The position numbers were made by a program, and so were the translations under genes. The notes below the pieces were generated by a model. It had not been told where the DNA came from and ran no database searches. It saw only the letters and a list, made by a program, of their open reading frames with translations. Of a stretch of 64,000 nt of DNA, positions 44,215 to 56,434 are shown one piece after another. How positions within the stretch are numbered: the stretch's first letter is position 1; every line of letters starts with the position of its first letter. Source of the stretch: Embiotoca jacksoni (Eukaryota; Chordata; Actinopteri; Embiotocidae); assembly GCA_022577435.1 (NCBI GenBank), contig JAKOON010000059.1:110001-174000 (forward strand). Reading direction: 5' to 3'.

Positions 44215-44870
44215 CAGCCACTGAAAGGAGCCCTGGTCCTCCTCTGACTCCCCCCTCTCCCCCCCAACCCTCTTTTTTTTTAGTCCTCCTCTTCCTCTCT
44301 TCAGCTCCTTTTCTCGTCTTCCTCTCGTCTGTTCCTCCCCTTCTCCTCTTCCTTTATCCACATCCTCCTTTTCATGCCCCCACCTCCTTCCTTGTCTTCC
44401 TCTTACTCCTCCTCTTTCTTTTTTCCCCTCACTGCACCTGTTTCTGTTACCTTCTTCCTCCTCTCCTTCCCTTGTTCTCTCTCTTCTTTCCTTCCCTCCT
44501 CCTCATCCTCTCTCCTCCTCCTCCTCCTCTTGTCTTCTTGCCCTTTCTTCACCAACTCTCTGTCACCAACTCCATCCGTCGTCATCCTCTCCTCCTCCTC
44601 CTCCTCCTCTTCATCTTCTTTTCCCCCCTTTAATCCTCCTTGTCATCCATCTTCTCACCCCTTCTCCTCTCTCTCTACTAGTACACAGTTTTTATGCTCT
44701 TTTACTTCCTTTCAAGCCTGATTCATTCTCTCGTTCGCACACACATTCTTCACCCAGACACTTTTTCACCTCGTCCTTCTTCTCTTTTCCCCTTCACCAG
44801 TTCACCTTTTTCCTCCCGCTCGCTCCTCCGCCCACCTCCATCTCTCGCCCTCTGTTATTCTTCCAGTCAA
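44215..44870. repeat. 650-bp pyrimidine-rich tract
   Basis: The + strand is overwhelmingly C and T (CTCCTCTTCCT words, CTC triplets), purines on the other strand. The long open frames here are composition artefacts. Confidence 0.85.
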
Positions 44871-44876
44871 CATTGA

Positions 44877-45065
44877 TTAGATATCAAAGTTAATCCCAGC
44901 TAAACTCCTCCGCTTATAGCCTCGCTCACCTCGGCCAATCACAGAGCGGCTTGCTGGAGACGGGGTCTCCAAACCGCGTCACTATTGGCAGGCGTCAGCT
45001 GCGTGCCGCCGCACGTGAGAAAATGAGCTAACCGGGATGGATGAGCGAGAAATGAATTTGACAGG
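44877..45065. other. Candidate regulatory element
   Basis: ATATCAAAG (TCF/LEF-like, near 44881) is followed at once by TTAATCCC (Otx/Pitx-like) and then by GGCCAATCAC (CCAAT box). Non-repetitive, no coding sense. Confidence 0.3.
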
Positions 45066-45087
45066 TAGCGCTGAGAGAGCTTGATAC

Positions 45088-45088
<1 letters not shown>

Positions 45089-45140
<52 letters not shown>

Positions 45141-45310
45141 ACACACACACCTCCCCTAACCCTTGACATACAGTACATGAGCTTACCCACGAGTACAGGC
45201 ACACACACATGCTTACTCACCCGTATAGCCGAGCATAAAGTGGCACACAAAGGCTATATGTTGTGAATGTACACACACACTGACACACACACACACTGAC
45301 ACACACACTC
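45089..45310. repeat. (CA)n microsatellite and diffuse CA-rich DNA
   Basis: Main array 45089-45137, with scattered CA runs to 45310. Confidence 0.9.
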
Positions 45311-45522
45311 TCTCTCTCTCTTACAAGCACACGCACACACAGATTCGATAATAAAAGTTTAGCATTCACCATTTGAACAAGCTGCAAAATAAGTCTCATG
45401 ATTGTGACAATAAATGCACATAAATCCAAAAGTATTAAAATATGAAAACTCTGAAAAATGACAAATCAAATAATTCAACTTTATTTCTGTGTTTTAATCC
45501 ACTGTTTGAGCAACATTCTATA

Positions 45523-45528
<6 letters not shown>

Positions 45529-45567
<39 letters not shown>
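45529..45567. repeat. (TA)n microsatellite
   Basis: About 19 dinucleotides. Confidence 0.95.
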
Positions 45568-45569
<2 letters not shown>

Positions 45570-45571
<2 letters not shown>

Positions 45572-46740
45572 TTTTTAAATCGATAAATGTGACTGTGGTT
45601 CTCCTTATTTAATCCACCTAAAAGCTGTCTGCCAACCACCATTAAACAACATGAGCAGAAGAAGAACACTAACAGGCTCCGAAGCTTCGTGAAGGTAAAA
45701 CCGTGAGAACAGCAGAAACACGCACAGATGACTACAGTCAGGAAGTTCTGTGTGGAACTCCTTCAAAATAAAAGAAGATGAGGTGCAGTCAAACTCTGCA
45801 AGTCAAGCTAGCAGATCCTCAGTCTATCACAGCTGCGCATCGTCATGTGAACGAAGCAGCGTGGTTAGTAGTCGATGAGTTCCCGGCACCCATCGCTAAT
45901 CTAAACCTAACAAACTCGCAGGACTCTGGATGAATTTCCAGTCTCAGGTGACGATCTGCACTTTGTTCACCCACCATCAACCTCGAGCTCCTCCCTAAAG
46001 CCTGCTGCAGTACAAAGAACAAGACTGCAAAGGGCATAAAACCTCATTTCCAGGAGACAAAAACTTCACAGAGGAGGCCACTGCCTTTAACGATTGATAT
46101 CAGGCTGTTATTTTGTCATCGAATCGTGATTTCATCAGATTGATTTCGTGTATTACATTTATTATTAAATCAAAGTGAAATGGAGAAACCTGATTTTTAG
46201 CTCCTGCAGGGCGGACGGGCGTCGAGGAGAGAAACGAGAAGACTCGAGCGCTGAAAGGAGAGGTGGAGCGGATTTTCAAAATCTATTGTTTCTGCTTTGA
46301 GATAAGAATATTTTCAACTAAGTACCGAGATATGAGGGTTCAGCTGAGTATGTAGAGCAGAATTTAAAAGTTATAATCTCAAACTTCCTTTTAAAAGCTC
46401 AGGCTTTCGTTGTGGGTGGTCGGCCTGACAACGTCTCAGTCTGCTACCGGAGACCAAAACCAGGTGGTCGTTTTTTTAACCAGGAAAACAAACAGGTCCT
46501 TTAACCTTAAAACAAACAACTCAAAACATGACATTTCCCCAACAATCAAGTCGTTTTCGTGCCGAAACATAAAGGTGACGTATAAATTAAAAAAGCGTGT
46601 GTATCTCACGTTTTGCTGCAGCGTGTCTATTTCACGTTTTACCGTGATACCGGGTTGCTCCAACATTTGGAGTTGAGCCGAACAAGTTCTCATCACATCT
46701 GACAGCAGAACATTTATAGTTCTGCTCGGCCCGACTCTCA
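45570..46740. other. No gene seen
   Basis: Unique AT-rich DNA with short open frames on both strands and no recognised domains. Confidence 0.4.
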
Positions 46741-46744
46741 GGCA

Positions 46745-47185
46745 GTGAGAAGCTTGGCTGTCGTAGAAAGAGGCAAAGCGCTATATTGTTTGGATAAAGG
46801 GATCCCGGCGAGTGTTGTTTTTAGACCGCCTCTCCCGGAGGGCATTTGTAGTGTTGCACAGAAAAAGTGCCACAAATAGTCGGTACGAGTGGCCTGCAGC
46901 GATGAAGAGGGTGTTATTGTCAAGATTGTTGGTTTTGGAAAAAAAAGTTACAGAAAATCCCAATTGCAGCTTCTTCCAAGCAGCTTAACAAATAAGTGTT
47001 CCCTGACAGTCCGGCGTCCCGAACACCGCCGACCACTTCTGGTGCCGTTTATCAAGCTTATTGCCATTTTCCATCGCGATTAGTTAAATATATCCGTGTC
47101 TGTCTGTCCCTTGGTCCGGTGTACCCATTTTCTTCCCTGACATCCCAATGGCTGTTATTTATTACCCAGCAGCCTCTGCTGTAGC
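46745..47185. other. Candidate conserved non-coding element
   Basis: About 440 bp of non-repetitive, compositionally even DNA (CGCTATATTGTTTGGATAAA, TTTATCAAGCTTATTGCC, TCGCGATTAGTTAAATATA). Open frames are short and on both strands. Composition only. Confidence 0.3.
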
Positions 47186-47370
47186 TGGGCATGCCAAGGC
47201 TGGTCTCAGTGTCCTCAGGCAAACTCTGCTTCTCTTTCATTACCCCTCTCTCCCGTCCACGTCTCTCTCTTTTTATGTCTGACACCTATTCTGTCTCATT
47301 TCGTCCCCTGTCTCACTGTCTGTCTGCTGTTTTTTTGTTTTTGTTTTTGCCTGTCGCTCTCCATCCTCTG

Positions 47371-47373
<3 letters not shown>

Positions 47374-47465
<92 letters not shown>

Positions 47466-47548
47466 CTGTCACCAGAGGCAGAGGGCTCTCTCTAGACACC
47501 TCTGTGTCTGGTGACATCCAGACGACATTGGACTGTGTTGTGTTCGGA

Positions 47549-47642
<94 letters not shown>
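47374..47642. repeat. Inverted pair of (CA)n and (GT)n arrays
   Basis: (CA) 47374-47463 and (GT) 47551-47642, complementary, about 87 bp apart. Confidence 0.95.
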
Positions 47643-47647
<5 letters not shown>

Positions 47648-47933
47648 GTTATGGGTTTGTCCTCTCGTCTTTATCTGTTAGATCGATGGACAGATGGATG
47701 TAATTTCTCCACGAGTGTGAGCATCAGAGGAAGAAGGGATGTTTTCACTAATTAGAGAGGGGAGTGAGGGAGTGAGAGAGTGATGGAGTGAGGGAGTGAT
47801 GGAGGAGTGAAAGAGCCGAGTGAGGCTGTGTTGGGAGATGTGAGAGAGTTTATGAAAGGTGGAGGGGAGGGGGGAGGGGGGGACTTAAGAGGGAATTAAA
47901 GATGAAACCATGTATGTCAACTTTTCCCTAAAG

Positions 47934-47935
<2 letters not shown>

Positions 47936-47995
<60 letters not shown>
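47936..47995. repeat. (GT)n microsatellite
   Basis: 30 dinucleotides. Confidence 0.95.
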
Positions 47996-47997
<2 letters not shown>

Positions 47998-48299
47998 TTG
48001 TTTGTGTGTCTACAATTACAGCTGTGGATTCTGATTAGCATTCAACACACTCATTAATCTGGTTTCTGCTGGAGGACCGAAGTGGGACGGTCCCGTTCAC
48101 ACTGGAAGGTCAAAGTCGGTTTTCCAGCTGCGAGTTAAAGACGGATCGCTGCGCTGCTCTTTAACGTCTAACAGGCCACTGAGGAAAGGAGGGAAAACTG
48201 CAACCTGATCCCGGGAATAATCCGGAGGGGAACAGGTTGGGGAAAATTGGTATGAACCCCCCCCCCCCCCTCCTCCACCGCCACCCCCCCCACCCCCAT

Positions 48300-48690
48300 C
48301 TCCATTTGTGATGTCACCGTGGACCTGAAACTGGAGCAGAGAAACATCTGATTCTGGATAAAATCTTTGGGAAACAGAAAATATTCAACACACCTGCTCA
48401 CAGCTGAGTGTTCCTGAGCCCATGCAGTGATTTCCACGACAGAATCGCAGCTGTTTTTAAAGCCTGAGGCCCATAAAGGTCACAGAAAACATCCGCTGCG
48501 AACCACCTGAACTGTGGCGCCCTTTTTTTTCTCTCTCTGTTTCCCAAAATCTGATGCAAAGGACGAGGCCGAAAACCAACATAGCTGTGATCGCTGGGCT
48601 TCTGGTGACACAGCTTTAAAAAAAACACCCATAATTCTGTGGTAGAAATCACTGCGTGGGCTCAGGAACACTCGGCAGTAAGCATGTTGA
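48300..48690. mobile_element. Tc1 relic fragments in inverted orientation
   Basis: 48408-48490 (GTTCCTGAGCCCATGCAGTG onward) and 48605-48672 (its complement, ending GCGTGGGCTCAGGAAC) are two copies of the same transposase segment facing each other, about 130 bp apart. The same segment is at 3557, 7270, 10250 and 32490. Confidence 0.65.
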
Positions 48691-48749
48691 AGGGGTTAGA
48701 TTCTTCCATGTGAGAATACACACTGATCTAAGAGTTTGAGTGCATATTT

Positions 48750-48762
48750 GTGTGTGTGTGTG

Positions 48763-48818
<56 letters not shown>
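48750..48818. repeat. (GT)n microsatellite
   Basis: About 34 dinucleotides with one CG. Confidence 0.95.
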
Positions 48819-48819
<1 letters not shown>

Positions 48820-48821
48820 GT

Positions 48822-50400
48822 GCTCCTGGTCTCAAAGCCTCATTAGGTGAGCATATGGAGTGATCTGCAAACGGTCCGCCGGTGATGGGGAGCAGAAACA
48901 AGTCTGACTCAGCACTCCTGCTGCTGAATTACAGCTCCGAGGTTTTTCCTCTTCTGTACTTTTAATATGATGAGTCTGAGCTGAATGCACTAAAACTCGC
49001 CTGACTTGCCTTCTCATACCGGAGATTTCCTTTTATTAGCCCGCGGAGGAGTTTTAATATCGTCTTTGAAAAAAATAAAAAATGAAGTAGAAATTAAACA
49101 GCTTTAATTTGTTTTTTAACCTTTTTTTTTTTTTTTTTTTCCCAGACAGGAAGTGTCCTCCTGTTGCCACGGGCCACTGAGCAGCTCTGATCTCTGGTCA
49201 GGAGGTTTTTTTTGGTTTTGCTCAAAGGCACCTCGACTCTTTTCAGAGTCACACCGACGCACATTTTCTTTTTTCCGAGCAGACTGAACTGATATTCAGC
49301 TCACGTTCCTGAAACGCTCTCGTTTTGAAATATCGGAGCGTCTTTGCGGCGCATCAATATGTCATTACCGCTATAATGTCAGAACAGGTGTGATTACAGC
49401 AAACAGGAAACACCGCCGGCCTCCATCCACTCACATGAATATGCAGGACACCGAAGACACGCTGCCACTTTTACACTCACAATAATTCACCTCCGTCGTG
49501 TCTCTTTTTTTCTGCAACTAAGAAAAGTTTGTTTTCATCCACCAACTTTTATTACTTTTTTTTTCCTGGTCTTCCTCTTCATCTCCTGTTACAGAGGAGA
49601 GGCCACGCCCCTCATCACGTGACCACGCCTACACTATTGTTTTAAAAGCACAAGCACTTTTCACAATAAAACAACCGCAGCAGGAAAACGATTAAAATCG
49701 ACTTCTTCTGCGAAACGATAAAATGTGCGTTGATTAAAGCTCTCTGCTGTTCAACTCACCGTTTTCCTCATTCTCATTTGCGTGTTTTTTATTTGTTGCG
49801 ACGACGTCAGCATGAATGCAGGTTTATGACTGCATTTATGATCGAAGGCGACAGAACCTTTGACCCCTAACTTTAACGGCAGCCAACTTTATACGACCAT
49901 TTTATTACATTTTTTTTTTTAAAAGCTCCATTTCCTCGTCCACACTGTGAGGACTGAACGTTTTCAACTTGTCCACCACATGCAGCGGCATTGCTTCTGG
50001 TTTATTTTTTGCAAGAGCAGAATACACATCTGCACAAATTCCCTTGTGAGTATGTAGGAACTGTCAGAATATAAAGTTGTATTCGTTACTTGGTCACATT
50101 TTGCATTTGTCGTCACTTTTCTGAAGCAGTTTTCTTACAGTTTACTAACATTTATTCACATAGCTGAGCTCCACCCAAACCAGCTGAATCAGCTTCTTTT
50201 ATGTGAACAATAACAAACTGATACTCAACACCGTGTGAAACCGGAGGGCTTTTATTTTGAAAAGTCGCGGTGTAACTTGGATCTCTCACTCACTCAGTGA
50301 CAGAAACTCTTCATAGCTCCGCCCCCCTCTGGTGCAGCTGAAAATGTTGTATTTATGTTATTAACCACGTTTCTGAGCAGCTGTTTGTTTCCTCCTCAGT
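48822..50400. other. No gene; possible conserved element 48825-49060
   Basis: 48825-49060 is balanced, non-repetitive DNA (GCCTCATTAGGTGAGCATAT, CCTTTTATTAGCCCGCGG). The rest is AT-rich with T-runs. No gene is recognisable. Confidence 0.25.
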
Positions 50401-50404
50401 GTGA

Positions 50405-50541
50405 GTCTCTGCTGTGTTTCTGTCCTCTGATCTCTGTGTCTCACTGTGGGCGGAGCTTAAACCTCTGCTGTGTTTCTGTCCTCTGATCTCTGTGTCTCAC
50501 TGTGGGCGGAGCTTAAACCTCTGCTGTGATTCTGTCCTCTG
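50405..50541. repeat. 56-bp tandem repeat, 2.4 copies
   Basis: Unit starts at CTCTGCTGTGTTTCTGTCC (50407, 50463, 50519). The third copy is cut short by a fragment of the dispersed repeat. Confidence 0.9.
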
Positions 50542-50705
50542 AAAAAGTGTCTCCATCAGTTATCTCGGTGTTGTTAGCTAAAGTCGCTCCTTCTTATTCG
50601 TTTTCTGGAGGTCCATCTGAAAATAATGAATCATTAATCATTATTTTGAAAATAAACTTCATAAAGACGTGTTACGTGGCGTCACCGCTGGTCGCAGCTC
50701 GGTGG
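50541..50705 (+). mobile_element. Dispersed repeat copy 10, fragment
   Basis: Contains the core from CCATCAGTTATCTCGGTG to GGAGGTCCATCTGAAAATAA, then diverges. It interrupts the 56-bp tandem repeat. Confidence 0.8.
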
Positions 50706-50784
50706 AGACGTTCAGCAGCCGGTGAACACCTGGGGTTGTCGGGACGGTTTCTGTCTCCATCTTCTTCCAGTTCAGTCTGAGTGA

Positions 50785-51363
50785 GGAAGAGGGGGGGCGG
50801 GGGGGGGGGGCTCCTCCTCATCCACTCTTACCCCCTCCACCCCCACCCACCCCCACCCCCTTTTCTTCCTTTGCCTTGATGCTTTGCCCCCATTGTTCTC
50901 TGGTCTCCACACACACACTGGTAGAAAACAATGGCTGAAACGTGAATGGAGTTGTAAGCTGTTGGCGCGCAGACTCTCTCCCTCCTTCTGCGCGTCTTTG
51001 TCTCTCACTCAACTTTCTCGCCGATTCACGGGCCTATTTATTTATTTATTTATTAATTTATTTATGTTTCTTATTTTAAAGGAAAAGTTCGCACGCGCAC
51101 AACTCTCTGTCCTCAGCGGCCGCGAGGAAAAAAAATTAACCCTGGAGACGAGATCATAAATTTTCCTCTAAAAACCCTCTTAAATTGGGGGGGGCGGGGG
51201 GGGGGCAGAGAGGGGGGAGGAGGGGAGGTGGAAGAGGGGCGGGGCTCTTCGTGGTCTTCATGGTTGCTAGGGGCAACCATAGGGGGGGGGGGGTGAGGTA
51301 GAGGCCGTCCGGATCCGTGCGTTAATTCATCTGCGTGTGTGTGTGCGTGTGTGTGTGTGTGCG

Positions 51364-51397
<34 letters not shown>

Positions 51398-51450
51398 GGA
51401 CCTACTAACGTGCCCACGACCCCTCGCGCCAATTCCATCTCGCACAATTG

Positions 51451-51487
<37 letters not shown>

Positions 51488-51576
51488 GGGAGAGGGATTG
51501 AGAGACACAAGACGCACGAGGGAGCGCGGAGGAGAGAGAGAGAGAGACAGACGGTGAGCGCGAGACAGAGACAGAC

Positions 51577-51608
<32 letters not shown>

Positions 51609-52608
51609 GATGGCTGGTAGGATTTAGCCCCGGCAGCGTCTTTTCCCGTCCAACACAACAAGCTTATTACCTTTCTCTCCACGCGCTTGGAAAAACGGAT
51701 TTACGCGCACGAAAAAGAGGTTTGTTTGGCTCCTTTATTTCCTCTATTCTCTGCTCCCATCATCACCCCGATGTTTGCATGCAGCTCTGCCCCCCCCCTT
51801 TTTTTTTTTTCCTTCAAATTTTTTCCTGCATGTGTTAAAAACTGGTTTTGTTGTTTTACTTGGAGGCTACAGGTCGCGAAGAACGCGATTAATGGCGATT
51901 AGCCGGCGCGTAATTATCCGTTAACGGACAAATGAACCTGGTAGTAAGGAGTAGCTGGGAGCTGGTGCACTGACTTTAGGTGTGTGGGGAGGGGGGGGGG
52001 GGTGGAGGGGGTCCTCATGCAAGAGAGAGAGGGTGTCTTGTGTGTTTCTTTTATTCCGTCGCGGTTGGAGGGTCTCCGGTGAGTGGTGGTGGCGGCGGAG
52101 GGGGACAATGAGCGGGGCTGTTGTTTGGCGTTGCTGCGCGCCCGTGTGCCCCCCCCCACCCCCCTCCCCTTAAAAAAAAAAAAGCCCCCAGTGTCGATAC
52201 GGTGCCTTCTGGGAGCACATTTAAAATAAAAACAAAAACAAAAAAACCAACAACAACCGGTAGATATGCGGTGAGTGAGTGATGAGGCACCTCGGGTCGA
52301 TCCCCGGTCGGCTCGGTGTCCGGTCGGCTCGGTGTCCGGTCGGAGCGGATCCGCCGCTGATGAAGCAACATACGCGAATATCGACAGTATAAAAAGGCTG
52401 TGATGTTCACGTGGAGCTCAGCAGGGAGCTCGAGGACACGTTTTATTTCATGTCTTATAATTTTCCTGCAGCTGCTTTTTATTCCATATTGAGCTCGAGG
52501 GGCCGTTTGTTGGCTCTCTGGAGGAGACGGTTTAATCTGACATGTGTGTCTGTCATCTGTTCATGCGCGCGCTTCTGCATGCGTGTGTGTGTGTGTGTGC
52601 GTGTGTGT

Positions 52609-52642
<34 letters not shown>

Positions 52643-52959
52643 TTTCAGCGCGCGCGTGCAGCAGTGTGGAGAATGATAACCTAAAAAATGAAGTTTGTTT
52701 ATGCGCGCGCTGCACCACAAAAAAAACAACAACATTGCAAATAAAACCGAGAATATTATACAATGCGCGCGCAGAAATAAAAGACATGTTAGACTTTAAA
52801 AGGGGGCGGGGATGGGGGGGGGGGGGGTCTCAGCCATTTTCGATGAAGCGCGTGGAGAAAAAAAAACGCACATGGCGACAGACAGACAGGATCACATCAT
52901 AATCACAGTGAGATGTAAACGAGGTCAGCAGGGTACAAAAGGATTTATTGGACGGTCCG

Positions 52960-53000
<41 letters not shown>

Positions 53001-53290
53001 CATTATTATTATTATTATCATCAGTATTATCATCAGTATTATTATGCACCTATTTGTTATTATTTCTCGTCCATTTTAGTGTTATTACAGCAGCCTACCC
53101 TGATATCTCCTGTAAGGAGGCTGCTGGAGGTTTTACAGGGAGGAGTATGCCAGCCCCCCCCCCCCCGCCCCCCCCTCCACCACCTCCTCCTCCACCACCA
53201 CAATAGACAAGGGTGCTGCTTGTTGGGAATTTGGCGCTTCACTTGTTTTGCTCAATGAGGATTTCAGACTTCAGTGTGAGCTCCTCTCAC

Positions 53291-53324
<34 letters not shown>

Positions 53325-53467
53325 GATGTCGAGGTCCTTCCATGAACTTCCCTCTCTGCCTTCGCTGCTCTTTTATCACCGGTTATTACCACTATTACTC
53401 CCCCCCCTTCCTCCCCCCTCGATTGACGGATTAATTGATCATTAAACGGTCTTCGGGATGTGCATGC

Positions 53468-53522
<55 letters not shown>

Positions 53523-54287
53523 CGTGTCTCCCCGTGGCGTCATGCTCAGTCTATTGTTCCCTGTGTGTAAATTTTATGATGGGGGGGGGTTATATGGACC
53601 CATTAATTCAGATGAACCCCCTCATGTAAAGTTGATATCTGGTGTTTCTGTCTCCAGGGTTCAGTCAACAGTAAAGTCCACCGACCTCCTTCACGTTTCA
53701 TGTTTTTATTTCTCCTGTCATATTTTTTTTTTATCGTATTTCTGCACGGATTTTTTTTATTTTTTTATTATTGTATTCCTGCGGAAGTTGTAAAAAAAAA
53801 AAAAAGAAGAATGTTTTTAAAATATTTTACCGTGTTTTTGTTTTTGCGTGTTTATAAAGATGGGAGAAGGAGCACGCCAATAAAAACATGTCGCCATATT
53901 AGAAGCGTTTTTTTTTTCTTTTGCCCCCCAAAATGGAGGGGGAGGAGGCTGCGAGCTGCTCATTAGCAATGCAAATTATTATTTTTTTTTTCTTGAAACG
54001 GGGGCTCGGGCACCTGCTGTCTCGAGCATGCGCGCGGCTGGACGGCTGACGAGCTCCCCCCTCCTCCTCCTCCTCCTCCCCCCTCTCTCAGCCTCGTGCG
54101 CGCGCCTCCCTCCTTCTCATTAGACTTATGTTCTATTTACACTGCGCGCGCTCGATGCCAAAGCTTTGATGGATAAAAAATAAATAAAGTAAGAGGAAGA
54201 TCTCGAGCGCTCTCCTCCCCTCCATTAAAAAAACAACAACAACAACAACAACAACAAAAAACGTCTGTGTGCGCGCACGCGTGTTCG

Positions 54288-54290
<3 letters not shown>
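50785..54290. promoter_or_regulatory. CpG- and G-run-rich segment, possible CpG-island promoter
   Basis: Many long G or C runs (50790-50812, 51187-51208, 51282-51293, 51990-52001, 52815-52828, 53154-53174). At least eight GCGCGC words lie within 1.7 kb. A GAGA tract covers 51450-51610, and GT arrays occur at 51333-51397, 52581-52641 and 53471-53520. An octamer-like ATGCAAAT lies near 53970. No exon is recognised, so this may be the 5' end of a gene outside the window. Confidence 0.35.
52961..53044. repeat. (ATT)n microsatellite
   Basis: About 25 trinucleotides with CAT and CAG interruptions. Confidence 0.95.

Positions 54291-54336
<46 letters not shown>
54291..54336. repeat. (GT)n microsatellite
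   Basis: 23 dinucleotides; followed by a T-run and a purine-rich tract to about 54560. Confidence 0.95.
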
Positions 54337-54337
<1 letters not shown>

Positions 54338-54589
54338 GCGCTCACAAGCAGCAGCAGCTTTTTTTTTTTTTTTTTTAGCATAACAATAGAGGGAGGAGAA
54401 GGAGGAGAGAGATGAGAGGAGAAGGAGGGAGGAAGAGGAGGATGTTTAAAGGGGGGTGGGGGGAATAAAAAAAAAGCGGGAGGAGATGAATTGAGAGTGG
54501 AGGAGGTGAAGTAAGATGGAGGACAGGGAGCAGAGTGGGAGAGGAGGAGAGAAACGAGGGAAAAGTGAAGAATGTGAGGTATTAGCATT

Positions 54590-55094
54590 CAGACACGATA
54601 TCACATTTAATAAATGGCTTAAAACACATTATAATGGAGTTATAAGGTCATTTTAACAATTATAACTCATCCTATGAAGACATACTTGATATTAAAACAG
54701 CTGAGCCTCCCTGTTTACAGCTGAGGAGTTCCAGTTGTGCATTACAGACCATTTATCAAATGTTTACATCCTTTAGCGACACCGTATGAATGTTAAACAG
54801 TTTCTCTAGAAAGTAGTTTGTAGTCGATCAGGATGGAGCAACTTTTAACAAATTAATCCACGACAATAAAAGATATTTCACTGATTGCAGGTGAAATTTT
54901 AATCAGTATCAATGTCTACTTCCTCTATAAAAGTGAATGAAATGAAAGAGTATCTGGAAGAGGAGCCTTTAAATGTTTGTTTTCAATGTCAGCGCCACTT
55001 TCTTTTTCTTTTTGAAACACCGGCAGCGTGAGGAGGCGCTCGGCCTTTATTCTGGTGTCGAGAGGTGAAAAATATTAAACTTTGGGTAAAACCT
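54590..55094. other. No gene seen
   Basis: AT-rich unique DNA. Confidence 0.4.
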
Positions 55095-55560
55095 TTGACT
55101 GTATATGAAAGTAGACGAGGCAGATGCAGATGTGTCTTAAGCTGCAATACCACCGAGTGCCACTAGAGGTCAGCTCCAAAAAAGGCCTCCATAGACTCCC
55201 ATTCAATTTACGTCATGAAATTAGAAGTCAATAAAAAACATTTCTACGAGTTATCTCGGTGCTTTGAACTAAAGGTGCTCCTTCTTATTCGTTTTCTGGA
55301 GGTCACTTTGAAAATAATCCGTCATAAAGTTGAAAATAAGCTTCAAAAAGAGGCGCTTGGCGCTTTGTCGCTATTTCCATGAGGTAGCAACCAAAAGCGC
55401 TCATGAGCTCCCCCAGCTGGCCGTTTTACAGAAGAGCTCTGCAGGAAGTTTGACCTCTTTGACCCCAAACAGAAACTTCCTGTTTTGCCAGATACCCAAC
55501 GTGAAGTACGACGTATTTAATTGTTTGGGCTCGATACCAACGTGATGTCTTCATCACAGG
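55095..55560 (+). mobile_element. Dispersed repeat copy 11, diverged
   Basis: Core blocks GAGTGCCACTAGAGGTCAGC, GACTCCCATTCAATTTACG and TTCTGGAGGTCACTTTGAAA are recognisable; the right half (55340-55560) is only loosely similar. Confidence 0.7.
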
Positions 55561-56434
55561 AAGTGCAGAAAAAAACCCGGTCAGTTAAAAGGTCTCAACA
55601 CAAAAGGGACAACATGAGAAAATAAGAAACGATAGAAGGAAGTAAGATAAAATAAGACAAGACAGGAGGAACGATGAGGATCACAGGATGCGACAGGAGG
55701 GCTTAAAAAAAAACACAGGAGGGTGGCAGGACAAATTAAAGAGACAAAACAAGACGAGAGACGAAGGAGACAAGTTGTGAAAGAGAAGAGAAGAAGAGGT
55801 GGAAAGGAGACAAAATGAAAAGAAGATGTTTGGGTTTTATTTTAAAAAGAAAAAAATGGAGGAAGTGAAGGAACGAAGGAGGTGAGGAAGTTGGAGAGGA
55901 GACTTGAGGGCTGAAGGAGGTCGACGTTTAAATTAAAGGGCGATCAGACAAGTGGAAGGAAAGGAGGATGAATATGGAGGTTAAGACGGAGGATGGAAAT
56001 AGAGATCCAGGAGAAAACGTTGAACTTCAGAAGGAGGACGAGGCGTTCGGCCACGTGAAGCCAGGACGGTTTGTTACGGACGGCCAACATGGCGTCCGCC
56101 CGCTGAAAAAAAGGACATGGAGGAACTTGTTCAAGTAATGTGCACCGCGTCTCCCGTCACATGTGGCTTCTGAAACCGTTGACTTCATTCACGTCAGGTT
56201 CGTCAGGGTATGTTGCACGGAAACGTATTTTTTTATTCGTCTTTTATAACTTAATTTGACTGAAAATATACTAAAAACAAAAGCCATCAAAGTGCACTCG
56301 GTTTAAATACTTTTTCAAGTTTCACGGTGAAGAATCTGAGCACAAAGTACTTCCTGTCTTAATTAGACGTGTTTTTGGGGGCGTAATGTGAAATAAACCA
56401 GAGTGTCACCATCCATTTAAGAGCCAGGAGTGTT
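55561..56434. other. No gene; purine-rich DNA
   Basis: 55600-56040 is strongly A/G-rich on the + strand. No gene evidence. Confidence 0.4.

Noticed and set aside
44278..44721. Ser/Pro/Phe-rich frames of over 100 codons
   Set aside because: Composition artefact of the pyrimidine-rich tract.
51113..51838. Ser-Leu and Arg-Glu repeat frames up to 189 codons
   Set aside because: Translations of the GAGA and GT repeats.
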